Assembly: GCA_965277055.1 (NCBI GenBank) | Contig: OZ255703.1 | Span: 620,001 to 684,000, forward strand | Direction: 5' to 3' | DNA from: CBDCHC01 sp965277055 | GTDB lineage: Bacteria; Pseudomonadota; Gammaproteobacteria; PS1; Pseudothioglobaceae | Length of the DNA: 64,000 bases | Shown here: positions 52,653 to 62,096 of the stretch, one piece after another | Layout of the letters: every line of letters begins with the position of its first letter | Numbering within the stretch: position 1 is the stretch's first letter | Made by a program: the position numbers and the translations under genes | The notes under the pieces: model-generated | Databases searched by the model: none | Told to the model about the DNA's origin: nothing | What the model saw: only the letters and a program-made list of their open reading frames with translations

Positions 52653-53063
52653 TTATTTATTACGCATTTTGCTAATCATTTGTAGCTGAGCCATAGCCTC
52701 TGCTAGAGCATTTTGCGTGTTCGTTACATCATGAGATTCCTGAGCATTTTCTAACGCATCCAAAGCTTCTTGTTTCGCTTTGAGAGCTTTTTGTTCGTCT
52801 AAGTCGTGTGCACGAATTGCCGTATCAGAAAATATAGTTACTGAATCTGGTTGTACTTCAACCATACCACCAGCGACATATATTGATTCTTCACCAGACT
52901 CAAGTGTCAAACGAACTTCACCAGGTTGCAACGTTGCAAGTAATGCCATATGACCAGGGAAAATACCAAGTTCACCATTACTTCCAGGAGCAAATACACT
53001 AGCTGCTTCACCAGAGTATAACCTCTCTTCAGCACTAACTACATTAACCTTCATTGATGACAT
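52653..53063 (-). CDS. atpC: AtpC, ATP synthase epsilon subunit
   Basis: Epsilon is part of the rotor stalk and inhibits ATP hydrolysis. The 136-residue protein has an N-terminal beta sandwich (VNVVSAEERLYSGEAASVFAP, GELGIFPGHMALLATLQPG) and a C-terminal two-helix part that can extend into F1. It closes the operon. Two near-cognate starts, at 53063 and 53054, are open in frame. The start lies 14 bases after atpD. Confidence 0.95.
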   Translation of the reverse strand: MSSMKVNVVSAEERLYSGEAASVFAPGSNGELGIFPGHMALLATLQPGEVRLTLESGEESIYVAGGMVEVQPDSVTIFSDTAIRAHDLDEQKALKAKQEALDALENAQESHDVTNTQNALAEAMAQLQMISKMRNK

Positions 53064-53077
53064 CTGTCTTTCCTTAA

Positions 53078-54451
53078 TTAGCTATTTGCTTTTTCTTTAA
53101 CTTCGTCTAAGCTACCTACCATATAAAAGTCATTTTCACCATAGCTATCCATCTCACCATCAAGAATAGCTTTAAAACCAGAAAGTGTGTCTTTTAATGA
53201 TACGTATTTACCGGGAGCGCCTGTAAATACTTCTGCGACGAAGAATGGTTGAGATAAGAATCTTTGAATCTTACGAGCACGTGCTACACTTAATTTATCT
53301 TCTTCACTTAACTCATCCATGCCAAGAATGGCAATAATATCTTTTAATTCTTTATAACGTTGTAATACACCTTGTACTCCGCGTGCAATGTTATAATGCT
53401 CTTCGCCAACAATGAGCGGATCAAGTTGACGTGAGGTAGAATCAAGTGGGTCAATCGCAGGATAAATACCTAATTCAGCAATATTTCTTGAAAGTACGAC
53501 TGTTGCATCAAGGTGAGCAAACGTTGTCGCTGGAGATGGATCGGTTAAGTCATCAGCAGGTACATATACCGCTTGAATAGAAGTAATAGAACCTGTTTTA
53601 GTAGAAGTAATGCGTTCTTGTAATGCACCCATTTCAGATGCGAGTGTAGGCTGATACCCTACCGCTGATGGCATACGTCCAAGTAATGCTGATACTTCAG
53701 TACCTGCAAGCGTATAACGATAAATATTATCAATAAATAATAATACATCACGACCCTCATCACGAAATGCTTCAGCCATAGTTAAGCCTGTAAGTGCCAC
53801 ACGCAATCTATTTCCTGGTGGTTCATTCATTTGGCCATATACGAGTGATACTTTATCAAGTACATTTGACTCTTTCATTTCATAGTAAAAGTCATTACCT
53901 TCACGTGTACGCTCACCTACACCAGCAAATACTGAGTATCCTGAGTGCTCAATCGCAATGTTACGGATAAGTTCCATCATGTTTACAGTTTTACCTACGC
54001 CCGCACCACCAAACAAACCTACTTTACCACCTTTTGCAAATGGACATACTAAATCAATTACTTTAATACCAGTTTCTAAGAGTTCACTAGCTGGAGAAAG
54101 CTCTTCATAGGTTGGTGCTTCACGATGAATAGACATTCTTGCGTCCTCACCAATTTCACCTGCTTCATCAATTGGGTTACCAAGTACATCCATGATGCGA
54201 CCTAGTGTTTTTTGTCCCACTGGTACTTGAATTGGGTTACCAGTATTAGCTACCTCTAATCCACGCTTTAATCCTTCAGAACTGCCCATTGCAATAGCGC
54301 GTACTGTGTTATCACCTAATTGTTGTTGTACTTCTAAAGTGAGGCCGGTTGCTTCTACTATAAGTGCATCATATACTTTAGGAATATATTCTTTTGGAAA
54401 TTCAATATCAACTACCGCACCAATAATTTGTGTAATTCTGCCTTTTGTCAT
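53078..54451 (-). CDS. atpD: AtpD, ATP synthase beta subunit
   Basis: Beta carries the catalytic nucleotide sites of F1. The 457-residue protein has the P-loop GLFGGAGVGKTV, the catalytic glutamate in GVGERTREGND, the DELSEED lever sequence in ILGMDELSEEDKL and PAVGYQPTLASEMG. All are intact. It follows the inserted lipoprotein gene by 21 bases, at the expected place in the operon before atpC. Confidence 0.98.
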   Translation of the reverse strand: MTKGRITQIIGAVVDIEFPKEYIPKVYDALIVEATGLTLEVQQQLGDNTVRAIAMGSSEGLKRGLEVANTGNPIQVPVGQKTLGRIMDVLGNPIDEAGEIGEDARMSIHREAPTYEELSPASELLETGIKVIDLVCPFAKGGKVGLFGGAGVGKTVNMMELIRNIAIEHSGYSVFAGVGERTREGNDFYYEMKESNVLDKVSLVYGQMNEPPGNRLRVALTGLTMAEAFRDEGRDVLLFIDNIYRYTLAGTEVSALLGRMPSAVGYQPTLASEMGALQERITSTKTGSITSIQAVYVPADDLTDPSPATTFAHLDATVVLSRNIAELGIYPAIDPLDSTSRQLDPLIVGEEHYNIARGVQGVLQRYKELKDIIAILGMDELSEEDKLSVARARKIQRFLSQPFFVAEVFTGAPGKYVSLKDTLSGFKAILDGEMDSYGENDFYMVGSLDEVKEKANS

Positions 54452-54472
54452 TTTACATATCCTTTTTATTTC

Positions 54473-54736
54473 TTAAAATTGATTACAAATCGTCTTATTA
54501 TCCTTAGTTTCACAAACAGTTTGTCGCATTTGATTTCTTAAATCTCTCAATGATCTTTCTGCTGCTTTATCTTCATTTAATTTCTCTTCTTGAATACACT
54601 TTGCGAACTCTGGAGTATTACTCTTAAACCCATAACTATAACAAGAATGGCTGTGTCTTTGAATACGTTCTTCGTAAGTCTCACCACATCCTATAAGAAA
54701 TAAAGGCATAAATAACATTGCTAATAATTTTTTCAT
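54473..54736 (-). CDS. Small lipoprotein inserted in the ATP synthase operon
   Basis: An 87-residue predicted lipoprotein between atpG and atpD, a place where bacterial operons almost never carry a gene. A strong RBS (AAGGAG, minus strand) precedes the ATG. The lipobox is FLIGCGE (C17). The mature part is polar and charged, with four more cysteines arranged as CYSYGF..., C-I, CET and CNQF. The CYSYGFxxxTPEFAxC pattern recurs in small hypothetical lipoproteins of gammaproteobacteria, but I know of no function. It probably shares the atp message, although its own promoter may lie in the 42 bases upstream. Confidence 0.8.
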   Translation of the reverse strand: MKKLLAMLFMPLFLIGCGETYEERIQRHSHSCYSYGFKSNTPEFAKCIQEEKLNEDKAAERSLRDLRNQMRQTVCETKDNKTICNQF

Positions 54737-54778
54737 TTTTTTCTCCTTAACTATTTTAAGTATGACATATAATCAGTT

Positions 54779-55642
54779 TTATACTGCCGCTGCCCCACTG
54801 ACAATCTCAGAAATTTCCTGAGTAATAGCGGCTTGTCTGGCTTTGTTATAAATTAAACTGAGTTCATCTACCATATCGGCAGCATTATCTGTTGCACTCT
54901 TCATGGCAATCATGCGTGCTGATTGCTCACATGCTAGGTTTTCTACTACAGATTGATAAATACTTGACTCTATATATCTTTGAATAAGTGCATCTAATAC
55001 CACTTGTGCTTCAGGTTCATAGAGATAATCCCAATGATGACTAAGTTCCTCTACTTCTGCAAGTTGCATTGGCACAATTGTGGTAGTTGTCGGAGTTTGT
55101 GTCATCGTATTTTCAAATGTATTATAAGCTAATACAATTTCATCAAGCTCACCAGCATTATATTTGTCAAGCATAGTAGTTATACTACCAATAAGATCAT
55201 CAAAATGTGGGGTATCACCTAAGTCTGTAGTTCGAGCTATAATATTCATTCCTACCGAATTAAAAAAACTTCCTGCTTTTTTTCCAATAGTACATAACTC
55301 AATAGTTTTACCTTCATTTTGGAGTGTAGTAAACTCTTTTAATAGTCCTCTAAATAAGTTATTATTTAGTCCACCACATAATCCTCTATCACTTGAAATA
55401 ACAATATAACCGACAGACTTCACTTCATCTCTAGAAGTCATGTATGGGTGTTTATATTCAGATGATGCATTTGCAACACGTGAAATAATCTGGGCAATTT
55501 GCTCAGCATATGGACGAGAAGAATGCATTCTATCTTGAGCTTTCTTCATTTTACTTGCTGCTACCATTTCCATGGCAGAAGTAATTTTGCCCGTATTTTT
55601 AATACTTGCAATTTGCGTTCTGATTTCCTTACCTAATGCCAC
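54779..55642 (-). CDS. atpG: AtpG, ATP synthase gamma subunit
   Basis: Gamma is the rotating shaft of F1. The 287-residue protein has the N-terminal helix RTQIASIKNTGKITSAMEMVAASKM, the central VISSDRGLCGGLNNNLF and the C-terminal helix MKSATDNAADMVDELSLIYNKARQAAITQEISEI, all conserved. The last 36 residues form a coiled coil with the N-terminal helix. It lies 24 bases after atpA and precedes the inserted lipoprotein gene. Confidence 0.97.
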   Translation of the reverse strand: MALGKEIRTQIASIKNTGKITSAMEMVAASKMKKAQDRMHSSRPYAEQIAQIISRVANASSEYKHPYMTSRDEVKSVGYIVISSDRGLCGGLNNNLFRGLLKEFTTLQNEGKTIELCTIGKKAGSFFNSVGMNIIARTTDLGDTPHFDDLIGSITTMLDKYNAGELDEIVLAYNTFENTMTQTPTTTTIVPMQLAEVEELSHHWDYLYEPEAQVVLDALIQRYIESSIYQSVVENLACEQSARMIAMKSATDNAADMVDELSLIYNKARQAAITQEISEIVSGAAAV

Positions 55643-55666
55643 TAGTATTCTCCGCTACTTACTTTA

Positions 55667-57208
55667 TTAGTATGTGTGATTTGCTTTAAAGTCATCAATT
55701 GCTGCAGATAATTTCGTTGCAACATCGTCGTTATAAGTACCATTAGAACCAATTTCAGCGAGTAGCTCTGCTTGGTTGTTTTGCATATATGTCATGAGTG
55801 CAGTTTCAAACTTCACTACATCATCAGCATCTACATCATCTAGCTTACCAGAAGTTGCTGCATATAAACTCGTTGCCATAAGTGGCACACTAAGAGGTGC
55901 GTATTGTGCTTGTTTCATCAGCTCGGTTACTCTTTTACCACGGTCAATACGTGCTTTAGTGTCTGCATCTAAATCTGAGGCAAACTGTGCAAATGCTGCT
56001 AACTCACGATATTGCGCTAAGTCCAGACGAATACCGCCACCAAGTTTCTTAATCGCTTTAGTTTGTGCTGCACCACCTACCCGTGATACTGAAAGACCAG
56101 CATTAATCGCAGGACGAATACCAGAGTTAAAGAGGTCAGTTTCTAAGAAGATTTGACCATCAGTGATTGAAATCACGTTTGTTGGTACGAATGCTGATAC
56201 ATCACCTGCTTGAGTTTCAATAATTGGTAATGCTGTTAAAGAGCCTGTTTGACCTTTTACCTCACCACCTGTTACTTTTTCTACATAATCTGCATTTACA
56301 CGTGCAGCTCTTTCTAGAAGTCTTGAATGTAAATAGAATACATCACCTGGGTATGCTTCACGCCCCGGTGGACGTTTTAATAGGAGTGATACTTCACGAT
56401 ACGCCCATGCTTGTTTAGTGAGATCGTCATATACGATGAGTGCATCTTCACCACGGTCTCTAAAGTACTCACCCATCGCACAACCCGCATATGGTGCAAT
56501 GTATTGGAGTGCTGCTGAGTCTGAGGCATTTGCTGCAACGATAATAGTATGTTTTAACGCATCATGCTCTTCAAGTTTACGCACAACTGCTGCTACCGAT
56601 GAAGCTTTTTGACCAATAGCTACATAAATACATTTTACTCCTGTATCTTTTTGGTTGATAATTGCATCAACTGCTACTGCTGTTTTACCTGTTTGTCTGT
56701 CACCAATAATGAGTTCACGTTGACCACGACCAATTGGCACCATCGCATCAATCGCCTTAATACCAGTAGGAAGCGGTTGATCAACTGATTGACGATCAAT
56801 TACCCCTGGTGCAATCACCTCTATAGGACGCGAAGCAGTAGTCTCAATACTGCCTTTTCCTTCGAGGTCTAAGCCAAGTGGTGTAACGACTCTTCCTAAT
56901 AATGCCTCACCTACCGGTACTTCTACAAGTCTATTAGTACATTTCACGATATCTCCTTCAGAGATATGTTTATAGTCTCCAAGAATGACCGCACCAACTG
57001 AGTCTTGCTCAAGGTTAAGTACCATACCAAAGGTATTGTTAGCAAATTCTAACATTTCACCAAATTGCGCATCACTAAGTCCATGAATACGCACAATACC
57101 ATCACTTACACTTACTACAGTGCCTTGAGTTCTTGCTTCACTTGTAAAATCAAAACCCTCAATTTGTTTTTTGATTAAGTCACTAATTTCGGCAGCATTT
57201 AATTGCAT
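55667..57208 (-). CDS. atpA: AtpA, ATP synthase alpha subunit
   Basis: Alpha carries the non-catalytic nucleotide sites of F1. The 513-residue protein has an N-terminal crown with SDGIVRIHGL, the P-loop GDRQTGKTA and the arginine-finger segment SVSRVGGAAQ, plus GQREL and the helical C-terminal domain. It fits the usual 513-residue length exactly, with no insertions. It lies 27 bases after atpH. Confidence 0.98.
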   Translation of the reverse strand: MQLNAAEISDLIKKQIEGFDFTSEARTQGTVVSVSDGIVRIHGLSDAQFGEMLEFANNTFGMVLNLEQDSVGAVILGDYKHISEGDIVKCTNRLVEVPVGEALLGRVVTPLGLDLEGKGSIETTASRPIEVIAPGVIDRQSVDQPLPTGIKAIDAMVPIGRGQRELIIGDRQTGKTAVAVDAIINQKDTGVKCIYVAIGQKASSVAAVVRKLEEHDALKHTIIVAANASDSAALQYIAPYAGCAMGEYFRDRGEDALIVYDDLTKQAWAYREVSLLLKRPPGREAYPGDVFYLHSRLLERAARVNADYVEKVTGGEVKGQTGSLTALPIIETQAGDVSAFVPTNVISITDGQIFLETDLFNSGIRPAINAGLSVSRVGGAAQTKAIKKLGGGIRLDLAQYRELAAFAQFASDLDADTKARIDRGKRVTELMKQAQYAPLSVPLMATSLYAATSGKLDDVDADDVVKFETALMTYMQNNQAELLAEIGSNGTYNDDVATKLSAAIDDFKANHTY

Positions 57209-57235
57209 AATATCCTCTTTTTAAAAATTCTCAAA

Positions 57236-57772
57236 TTATATTGATAACCGAGCGGCTAATGCTTCAGCACGCGCGACAACTGATAAGTCCACGACTTTAT
57301 CTCCATCCTTAATTATGATTCCTGCATGTAAACTACTATTCACTTCTTCAGCGATAGAAATCTTTGTATTATAAGCGTTACTTAACTGAGTGCTAATATC
57401 TGCAAGTTCTTCTTTGCTTAAGGCATATGCACTCTGAACAGTTATAGTTTTTTCACTTGAAGCATTCATTGATTGAAATTGCACCAACATATCTGGAACT
57501 GCAAAAATTCTATTATTTGCTATAAGCAGAGAAATAAAGTTTGCTTGTTTTTCACTGATGATGACACCTATTGCTTCTAAAGTTGAAGTTAAAAAGCGTA
57601 TTATTTGCTCATTAGAAGTACTAGGTGCACTAATATATTCTTGCGTTGCCTCATCTTCAATGATAAGCGATAATGCAGTAAGTAACTGCTTCCATGCTTC
57701 AAATGATTGATCATTTTGTGCAATATCAGCAATTGCTTTTGCATATGGTTTACCAATAACTGTAAGTTCCAT
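57236..57772 (-). CDS. atpH: AtpH, ATP synthase delta subunit
   Basis: Delta ties F1 alpha to the b-subunit stator. The 178-residue protein has the N-terminal six-helix bundle starting VIGKPYAKAIADIAQND and a C-terminal domain with GIIIKDGDKVVDLSVVARAEALAARLS, a well-conserved ending. It lies six bases after atpF. No alterations were seen. Confidence 0.95.
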   Translation of the reverse strand: MELTVIGKPYAKAIADIAQNDQSFEAWKQLLTALSLIIEDEATQEYISAPSTSNEQIIRFLTSTLEAIGVIISEKQANFISLLIANNRIFAVPDMLVQFQSMNASSEKTITVQSAYALSKEELADISTQLSNAYNTKISIAEEVNSSLHAGIIIKDGDKVVDLSVVARAEALAARLSI

Positions 57773-57778
57773 AATATC

Positions 57779-58249
57779 TTATAATGAAGTAGCTAGTTTA
57801 TTTAACATATCTTTATGAGTGTTTTCATCAACCTCTTTTGCTAACACTTGATTGACACCACTCATTACTAACCCTGCAAGTTTATCTTTTAACTCATTCG
57901 CAGCACTGTTGCGTTCTTGCTCAATATCAGTCATAGCCTTAGCAATGATTTTATTTGCTTCCACTGTTGCATTGTTTTTTGCTTCTTCAATGGTTTGTGA
58001 CGCTTGCTTATTTGCATTGGCAATAATTTCTGCTGCTTGGTTTTTAGATTGATCAATGAGCTCAGCCACTTTCTCTTTTGCCTCTTCTTCGGCTGCCATA
58101 CCCTTCTCAGCAGCAAGTAGACCATTTTCAATCTTTTGTTTTCTTTCTGCCATGGCTGTTACGAGTGGTGGCCACACATATTTATAACAAAACCAAACAA
58201 AGATGAGAAAAAATATTGATTGCCCAATAATGGTTGCATTAATATTCAT
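57779..58249 (-). CDS. atpF: AtpF, ATP synthase b subunit
   Basis: The b subunit is the peripheral stator stalk. The 156-residue protein has an N-terminal membrane helix (about residues 6-23, FFLIFVWFCYKYVWPPL) and a long charged alpha-helix with heptad-like alanine spacing through the rest, the b dimer. Length is exact for the Escherichia coli type. It lies 29 bases after atpE. Confidence 0.95.
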   Translation of the reverse strand: MNINATIIGQSIFFLIFVWFCYKYVWPPLVTAMAERKQKIENGLLAAEKGMAAEEEAKEKVAELIDQSKNQAAEIIANANKQASQTIEEAKNNATVEANKIIAKAMTDIEQERNSAANELKDKLAGLVMSGVNQVLAKEVDENTHKDMLNKLATSL

Positions 58250-58278
58250 AATTTATACCTTGATTCTCTCAAAAATAT

Positions 58279-58515
58279 TTATGCGACACCAAATAAAATA
58301 TACATTGAGATACCTACACCAATCATTGGTACCGCATCAATAAGACCCGCTAATAAGAACATTTGTGATCTTAATTGTGGGATAAGTTCTGGCTGACGTG
58401 CAGCACCTTCTAAGAAACGTGCGCCTAATAAACCAATACCAACCGCAGCACCAAGAGCTCCTAAGCCCATTAAGAGTGCTCCCGCTAAATATAATGTTGA
58501 AGTTGCTTCTGTCAT
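58279..58515 (-). CDS. atpE: AtpE, ATP synthase c subunit
   Basis: The c subunit forms the proton-driven rotor ring. The 78-residue protein has two membrane helices around the polar loop ARQPELIPQL, and the ion-carrying aspartate in GLIDAVPMIGVG, without the glutamine and serine ligands of sodium rotors, so a proton ring is expected. The ATG at 58515 is chosen because it follows GGAG by seven bases; an earlier in-frame start at 58533 adds six residues without support. Confidence 0.97.
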   Translation of the reverse strand: MTEATSTLYLAGALLMGLGALGAAVGIGLLGARFLEGAARQPELIPQLRSQMFLLAGLIDAVPMIGVGISMYILFGVA

Positions 58516-58557
58516 TGTTATACTCCTATTCAAAAAAAATAAAATTAAAAATTAAAA

Positions 58558-59448
58558 TTAATGCCCACTATCATGGGCCATATCTAAATATACTGCTACA
58601 AGTACCATAAAAATAAATGCTTGTAAAAGTACTACTAAAATATGAAATATTGCCCAAATCAACTGTAACCCACCACCTAAAGTGCCTAGAAACACCCCGC
58701 CAAATATTGAGCCTGATGTGGCTGCTGCACTAAACATTAAGGCGATTAAGATGAAAATCATCTCACCTGCATACATATTACCAAATAACCGCAATGAATG
58801 AGATACTGGTTTAGCAAGTAAACTGACAAATTCTAGGAAAAAGTTTACAGGAATAAGCAAGATTTTTATAAATGGATTTTTCGCTTCAAAAGGATGCATG
58901 GTAAGTTCCTTCGCAAAACCACTCACACCTTTATGTTTGAAACTATAAAAAATCATCAAAATAAAGATACTAAAAGATAACCCAAATGTAGCATTAGGGT
59001 CAGTTGTAGGCACAACTTTAAGATATTCTAGCCCGAATAATTTAGCAAGCTCTGGTAGCCAATCTACTGGCACTAAATCCATAGTATTCATTAGTACGAT
59101 CCATACGAAAACGGTGAGTGCAAGTGGAGCAATCATTGGATTATGTGCTCTAAAAGTACCGCGCACATTGTCATCAATGAAGTCAATAATACTTTCTACA
59201 AAGTTTTGAAATCCGCTTGGTACACCTAACGTTATGGTACGGCCCACACGATAAAATATCAAAAGAAAAACAGCACCTAAAATAAATGATACTGCCAATG
59301 TATCTACATTAAATGCCCAAAAACCCATTGCTTTTGCTTCTGCAGCACTATGTGCAAAGCCCCATGTTCCGTCAGAAAGTTGACCATAGGTAAGATTTTG
59401 TAAATGGTGCTTAATATATCCAGTGGTTGTGAGTTCACCTGCTGCCAT
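58558..59448 (-). CDS. atpB: AtpB, ATP synthase a subunit
   Basis: Subunit a supplies the proton half-channels next to the c ring. The 296-residue protein has five or six membrane helices; the essential arginine is in PVSHSLRLFGNMYAGEMI. Conserved NPMIAPLALTVFVWI and VLLQAFIFMVLVAVYL helices flank it. It starts four bases before the atpI stop region, in the usual place for the second gene of the operon. Confidence 0.97.
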   Translation of the reverse strand: MAAGELTTTGYIKHHLQNLTYGQLSDGTWGFAHSAAEAKAMGFWAFNVDTLAVSFILGAVFLLIFYRVGRTITLGVPSGFQNFVESIIDFIDDNVRGTFRAHNPMIAPLALTVFVWIVLMNTMDLVPVDWLPELAKLFGLEYLKVVPTTDPNATFGLSFSIFILMIFYSFKHKGVSGFAKELTMHPFEAKNPFIKILLIPVNFFLEFVSLLAKPVSHSLRLFGNMYAGEMIFILIALMFSAAATSGSIFGGVFLGTLGGGLQLIWAIFHILVVLLQAFIFMVLVAVYLDMAHDSGH

Positions 59449-59451
59449 TAT

Positions 59452-59787
59452 TTATCCTTTTGTTACTAATTTATTAATTACTAATGTAACTTGTCCAATA
59501 CATAAACCTATAATCATCTGAAATGATGAGAGATTTATTAGAAATCCTATATATATGAGAATTGCAACAGTTATCATTCTTGTAATCAGGCTATATATTA
59601 AAAGCCCAAATCCTACGGATGGGCTTTCTGGTTTTATATGCGCCTGCCTCCAGGTAATACGTATAATAAGTAGATTATTAATAATACTTATGATGCCACC
59701 GTACCCAAGTGCAAGTCCAGCAACAGGAGAATATATAAGCGTTACTCCTAGTGCGAACGCTACAATTACTATAAATTGTGCAATCAA
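59452..59787 (-). CDS. atpI: AtpI, ATP synthase assembly protein
   Basis: AtpI helps assemble the c ring. The 111-residue protein has four membrane helices, with GLALGYGGIISIINNLLIIR resembling the conserved Gly-rich region of the family and a positively charged loop after the second. The start is a TTG at 59787; I saw no ATG or GTG in a fitting position. The probable promoter -10 box is 9 to 14 bases upstream, so the message may be almost leaderless. It heads the atp operon, diverging from dapF. Confidence 0.85.
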   Translation of the reverse strand: MIAQFIVIVAFALGVTLIYSPVAGLALGYGGIISIINNLLIIRITWRQAHIKPESPSVGFGLLIYSLITRMITVAILIYIGFLINLSSFQMIIGLCIGQVTLVINKLVTKG

Positions 59788-59795
59788 AACACAAA

Positions 59796-59801
59796 ATTAT
59801 A
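59796..59801 (-). promoter_or_regulatory. Candidate -10 box of the ATP synthase operon
   Basis: On the minus strand TGGTATAAT ends at 59796, a perfect -10 hexamer with a TGn extension. The -35 region upstream is poor (no TTGACA-like match at 17 bases), as is common for extended -10 promoters. The distance to the TTG start is only 8 bases. Confidence 0.55.
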
Positions 59802-59860
59802 CCATTAAAATAAAAAAGGAGAAAGTAAAATATTTCTAACAATTAATATAAATTACAATT

Positions 59861-60673
59861 ATGAACTTTACTAAAATGCATGGACTTGGTAATGACTTTA
59901 TAGTTATTGACAATACCGCACACGCTATTACTCTTTCTCCTGATCATATTCAGCAATTAGCACATCGTAACTTTGGCATTGGTTTTGATCAATTACTTAT
60001 CGTAGAAACAAATACTACTGGGGATGCTGATTTCAACTACCGCATATATAATGCTGATGGTGGTGAGGTGGGACAATGTGGTAATGGTGCTAGGTGTTTT
60101 GCTAAATATGTGTATGATCATAATCTCACCACCAATACTACAATTACTGCAAAAACTATGAGTGGTATTATTAGTTTAACCTTAGGTGCAACCACTGGTA
60201 CTATTACGCAAGTAAGTGTTGATATGGGAGTGGCTACGCATAATCCAAGTGGAGTCACGACCATGGAGTTACTCTCTCCTACGGTGATGGTGGCAGGGTA
60301 TGAACTCGGCATTATGGACATTGGCAATCCTCATGCAATATATCAAACCTCATCTTTGGCAACAGAAGATGTAGTACACATTGGCACTACTATTCAACAG
60401 AGTCCCGTATGGACACATGGGGTAAATGTGAATATTGTAGAGATTACTAGCCCTACTGAAATTACCTTAGAAACTTATGAGCGTGGCTCTGGGCATACAC
60501 TTGCATGCGGGACTGGTGCATGTGCTGCTGTTGCATTTTTACATCAGATGGGTGCAGTTGAGAACACTGTTACTGTCCATATGCGCGGAGGGAGTGCAGT
60601 TATTACTGCTGGGGAGCATGTCGTACTCAGTGGTCCAGCAGAGACAGTATTTACCGGCACTATTGCCTATTAA
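59861..60673 (+). CDS. dapF: DapF, diaminopimelate epimerase
   Basis: DapF makes meso-diaminopimelate for lysine and peptidoglycan. The 270-residue protein has both catalytic cysteines, in GQCGNGARCFAKYV (about residue 72) and LACGTGACAAVAF (about residue 216), with MHGLGNDFIV at its start and GNPHAIY in the middle. The ATG at 59861 opens directly onto MNFTKMHGLGND. A hairpin lies just after its stop. It diverges from atpI. Confidence 0.97.
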   Translation: MNFTKMHGLGNDFIVIDNTAHAITLSPDHIQQLAHRNFGIGFDQLLIVETNTTGDADFNYRIYNADGGEVGQCGNGARCFAKYVYDHNLTTNTTITAKTMSGIISLTLGATTGTITQVSVDMGVATHNPSGVTTMELLSPTVMVAGYELGIMDIGNPHAIYQTSSLATEDVVHIGTTIQQSPVWTHGVNVNIVEITSPTEITLETYERGSGHTLACGTGACAAVAFLHQMGAVENTVTVHMRGGSAVITAGEHVVLSGPAETVFTGTIAY

Positions 60674-60675
60674 CC

Positions 60676-60700
60676 CAAAATGTAGCGAAAAAACATTTTG
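60676..60700. terminator. Hairpin after dapF
   Basis: An 8-bp perfect stem, CAAAATGT at 60676-60683 and ACATTTTG at 60693-60700, with a 9-base loop, starts three bases after the dapF stop codon. No T run follows on the plus strand, so termination is only partly supported; it may instead slow decay of the 3' end. Confidence 0.4.
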
Positions 60701-60794
60701 TGTATGCTATTATTACGTTATACAGTAAAATTCACATTAATTGTTTCATAGTATATAATTTCAAAATCCTACAAAATACAAATACTTTACTTTT

Positions 60795-62057
60795 ATGTCT
60801 AGACTTTCAAAACTCGCAAACGAAACCATCACTTCTCCTATTCTCACTTTTGCAGCGAGCGTTAATGCCAAAATTGCTGCAGGAGAACACATATACAACT
60901 TAACAGTTGGAGACTTTAATCCAGATATTTATCAGATTCCTGACGGCTTAAAAACAGAAATTATCAATGCCTATAAGGATAATGAAACCAATTACCCTGG
61001 AGCAGTTGGACTCACTCCACTTCGTATGGCTATTAGTTCACTAATTCAGCATTATACGAGCGTTGAGATTGATATTAACAATATTCTGATTGCTTCTGGT
61101 TCTCGCCCACTAATTTATGCTACCTATAAAACTCTAGTAGATGAGGGAGATACGGTAGTGTTTCCAGTACCATCATGGAATAATGAACATTATGCTCAGT
61201 TAACAGGAGCAAACGCAATAACTATTGAAACCTCAGCCGAACATAACTTCATGCCTACACGAGATGAGTTATTACCACATATTCAAGATGCAAGACTTAT
61301 TGCCTTATGCTCACCACAAAACCCAACAGGTACGGTACTATCAAAACAACAACTCAGCGATATTTGTGAGCTTGTTGTAGCTGAAAATAAACGTAGAGGG
61401 TCAGATACAAAACCGCTATATGTAATGTTTGACCAAGTGTATTGGCTCATGGCATTTGATGAAGGAACATTTCATCATGGACTGCATATTAATCCAGAAA
61501 TTGAGCCATATGCAGTATTTATTGATGGCATGTCCAAAGCATTTGCTGCTACTGGTCTACGAGTAGGTTGGGCTACTGGACCAAATGACGTGATTGCTAA
61601 AATGCGTGCATTTGTAGCTCATATTGGTGCATGGGCACCAAAGGCAGAACAAGTAGCAACCGGAACTTATCTAGCAAATATTCCTGCAGTTAATGATTAC
61701 ATCACTGGCTTTCGTGCGCGCTTAGAACGGGTACTTGGCAGTTTATATCAAGGCGTAATGCAGATGAAAGCATCGGGCTTACCGGTTGATTCAATCAGTC
61801 CAGAAGCATCTATTTACTTATCACTACAAATTGATATTATTGGTAAAACTACTGCAGATGGTACTGTGCTTTCTACCGTAGATGATGTCCAAGAGTTCTT
61901 ATTAAACCAAGCACATATTGCAGTATTGCCATTCTCTTGGTTTGGGGCGCAAAATGCTGATAGTTGGTATCGCATATCTATAGGCGTATGCCCAGAAGAT
62001 GCAACCGATACTATTATTTCCAGACTCACCGAAGCATTAGCCTCATTACGTGAATGA
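60795..62057 (+). CDS. Class I/II pyridoxal-phosphate aminotransferase
   Basis: A 420-residue fold-type I aminotransferase, in the aspartate aminotransferase family. Diagnostic parts are SRLSKLANETITSPI at the start, the substrate region YPGAVGLTPLR, the LCSPQNPTGTVL phosphate region, the DQVYW aspartate and the pyridoxal lysine in GMSKAFAATGLRVGWATG. The C-terminal domain has the WYRISIG motif around the substrate-carboxylate arginine. The substrate is not certain; aspartate and aromatic amino acids are both possible. It lies 39 bases before eno. Confidence 0.88.
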   Translation: MSRLSKLANETITSPILTFAASVNAKIAAGEHIYNLTVGDFNPDIYQIPDGLKTEIINAYKDNETNYPGAVGLTPLRMAISSLIQHYTSVEIDINNILIASGSRPLIYATYKTLVDEGDTVVFPVPSWNNEHYAQLTGANAITIETSAEHNFMPTRDELLPHIQDARLIALCSPQNPTGTVLSKQQLSDICELVVAENKRRGSDTKPLYVMFDQVYWLMAFDEGTFHHGLHINPEIEPYAVFIDGMSKAFAATGLRVGWATGPNDVIAKMRAFVAHIGAWAPKAEQVATGTYLANIPAVNDYITGFRARLERVLGSLYQGVMQMKASGLPVDSISPEASIYLSLQIDIIGKTTADGTVLSTVDDVQEFLLNQAHIAVLPFSWFGAQNADSWYRISIGVCPEDATDTIISRLTEALASLRE

Positions 62058-62096
62058 CTGTTCACACTTTAACTTTATATTTTTTTAAGATTTACC

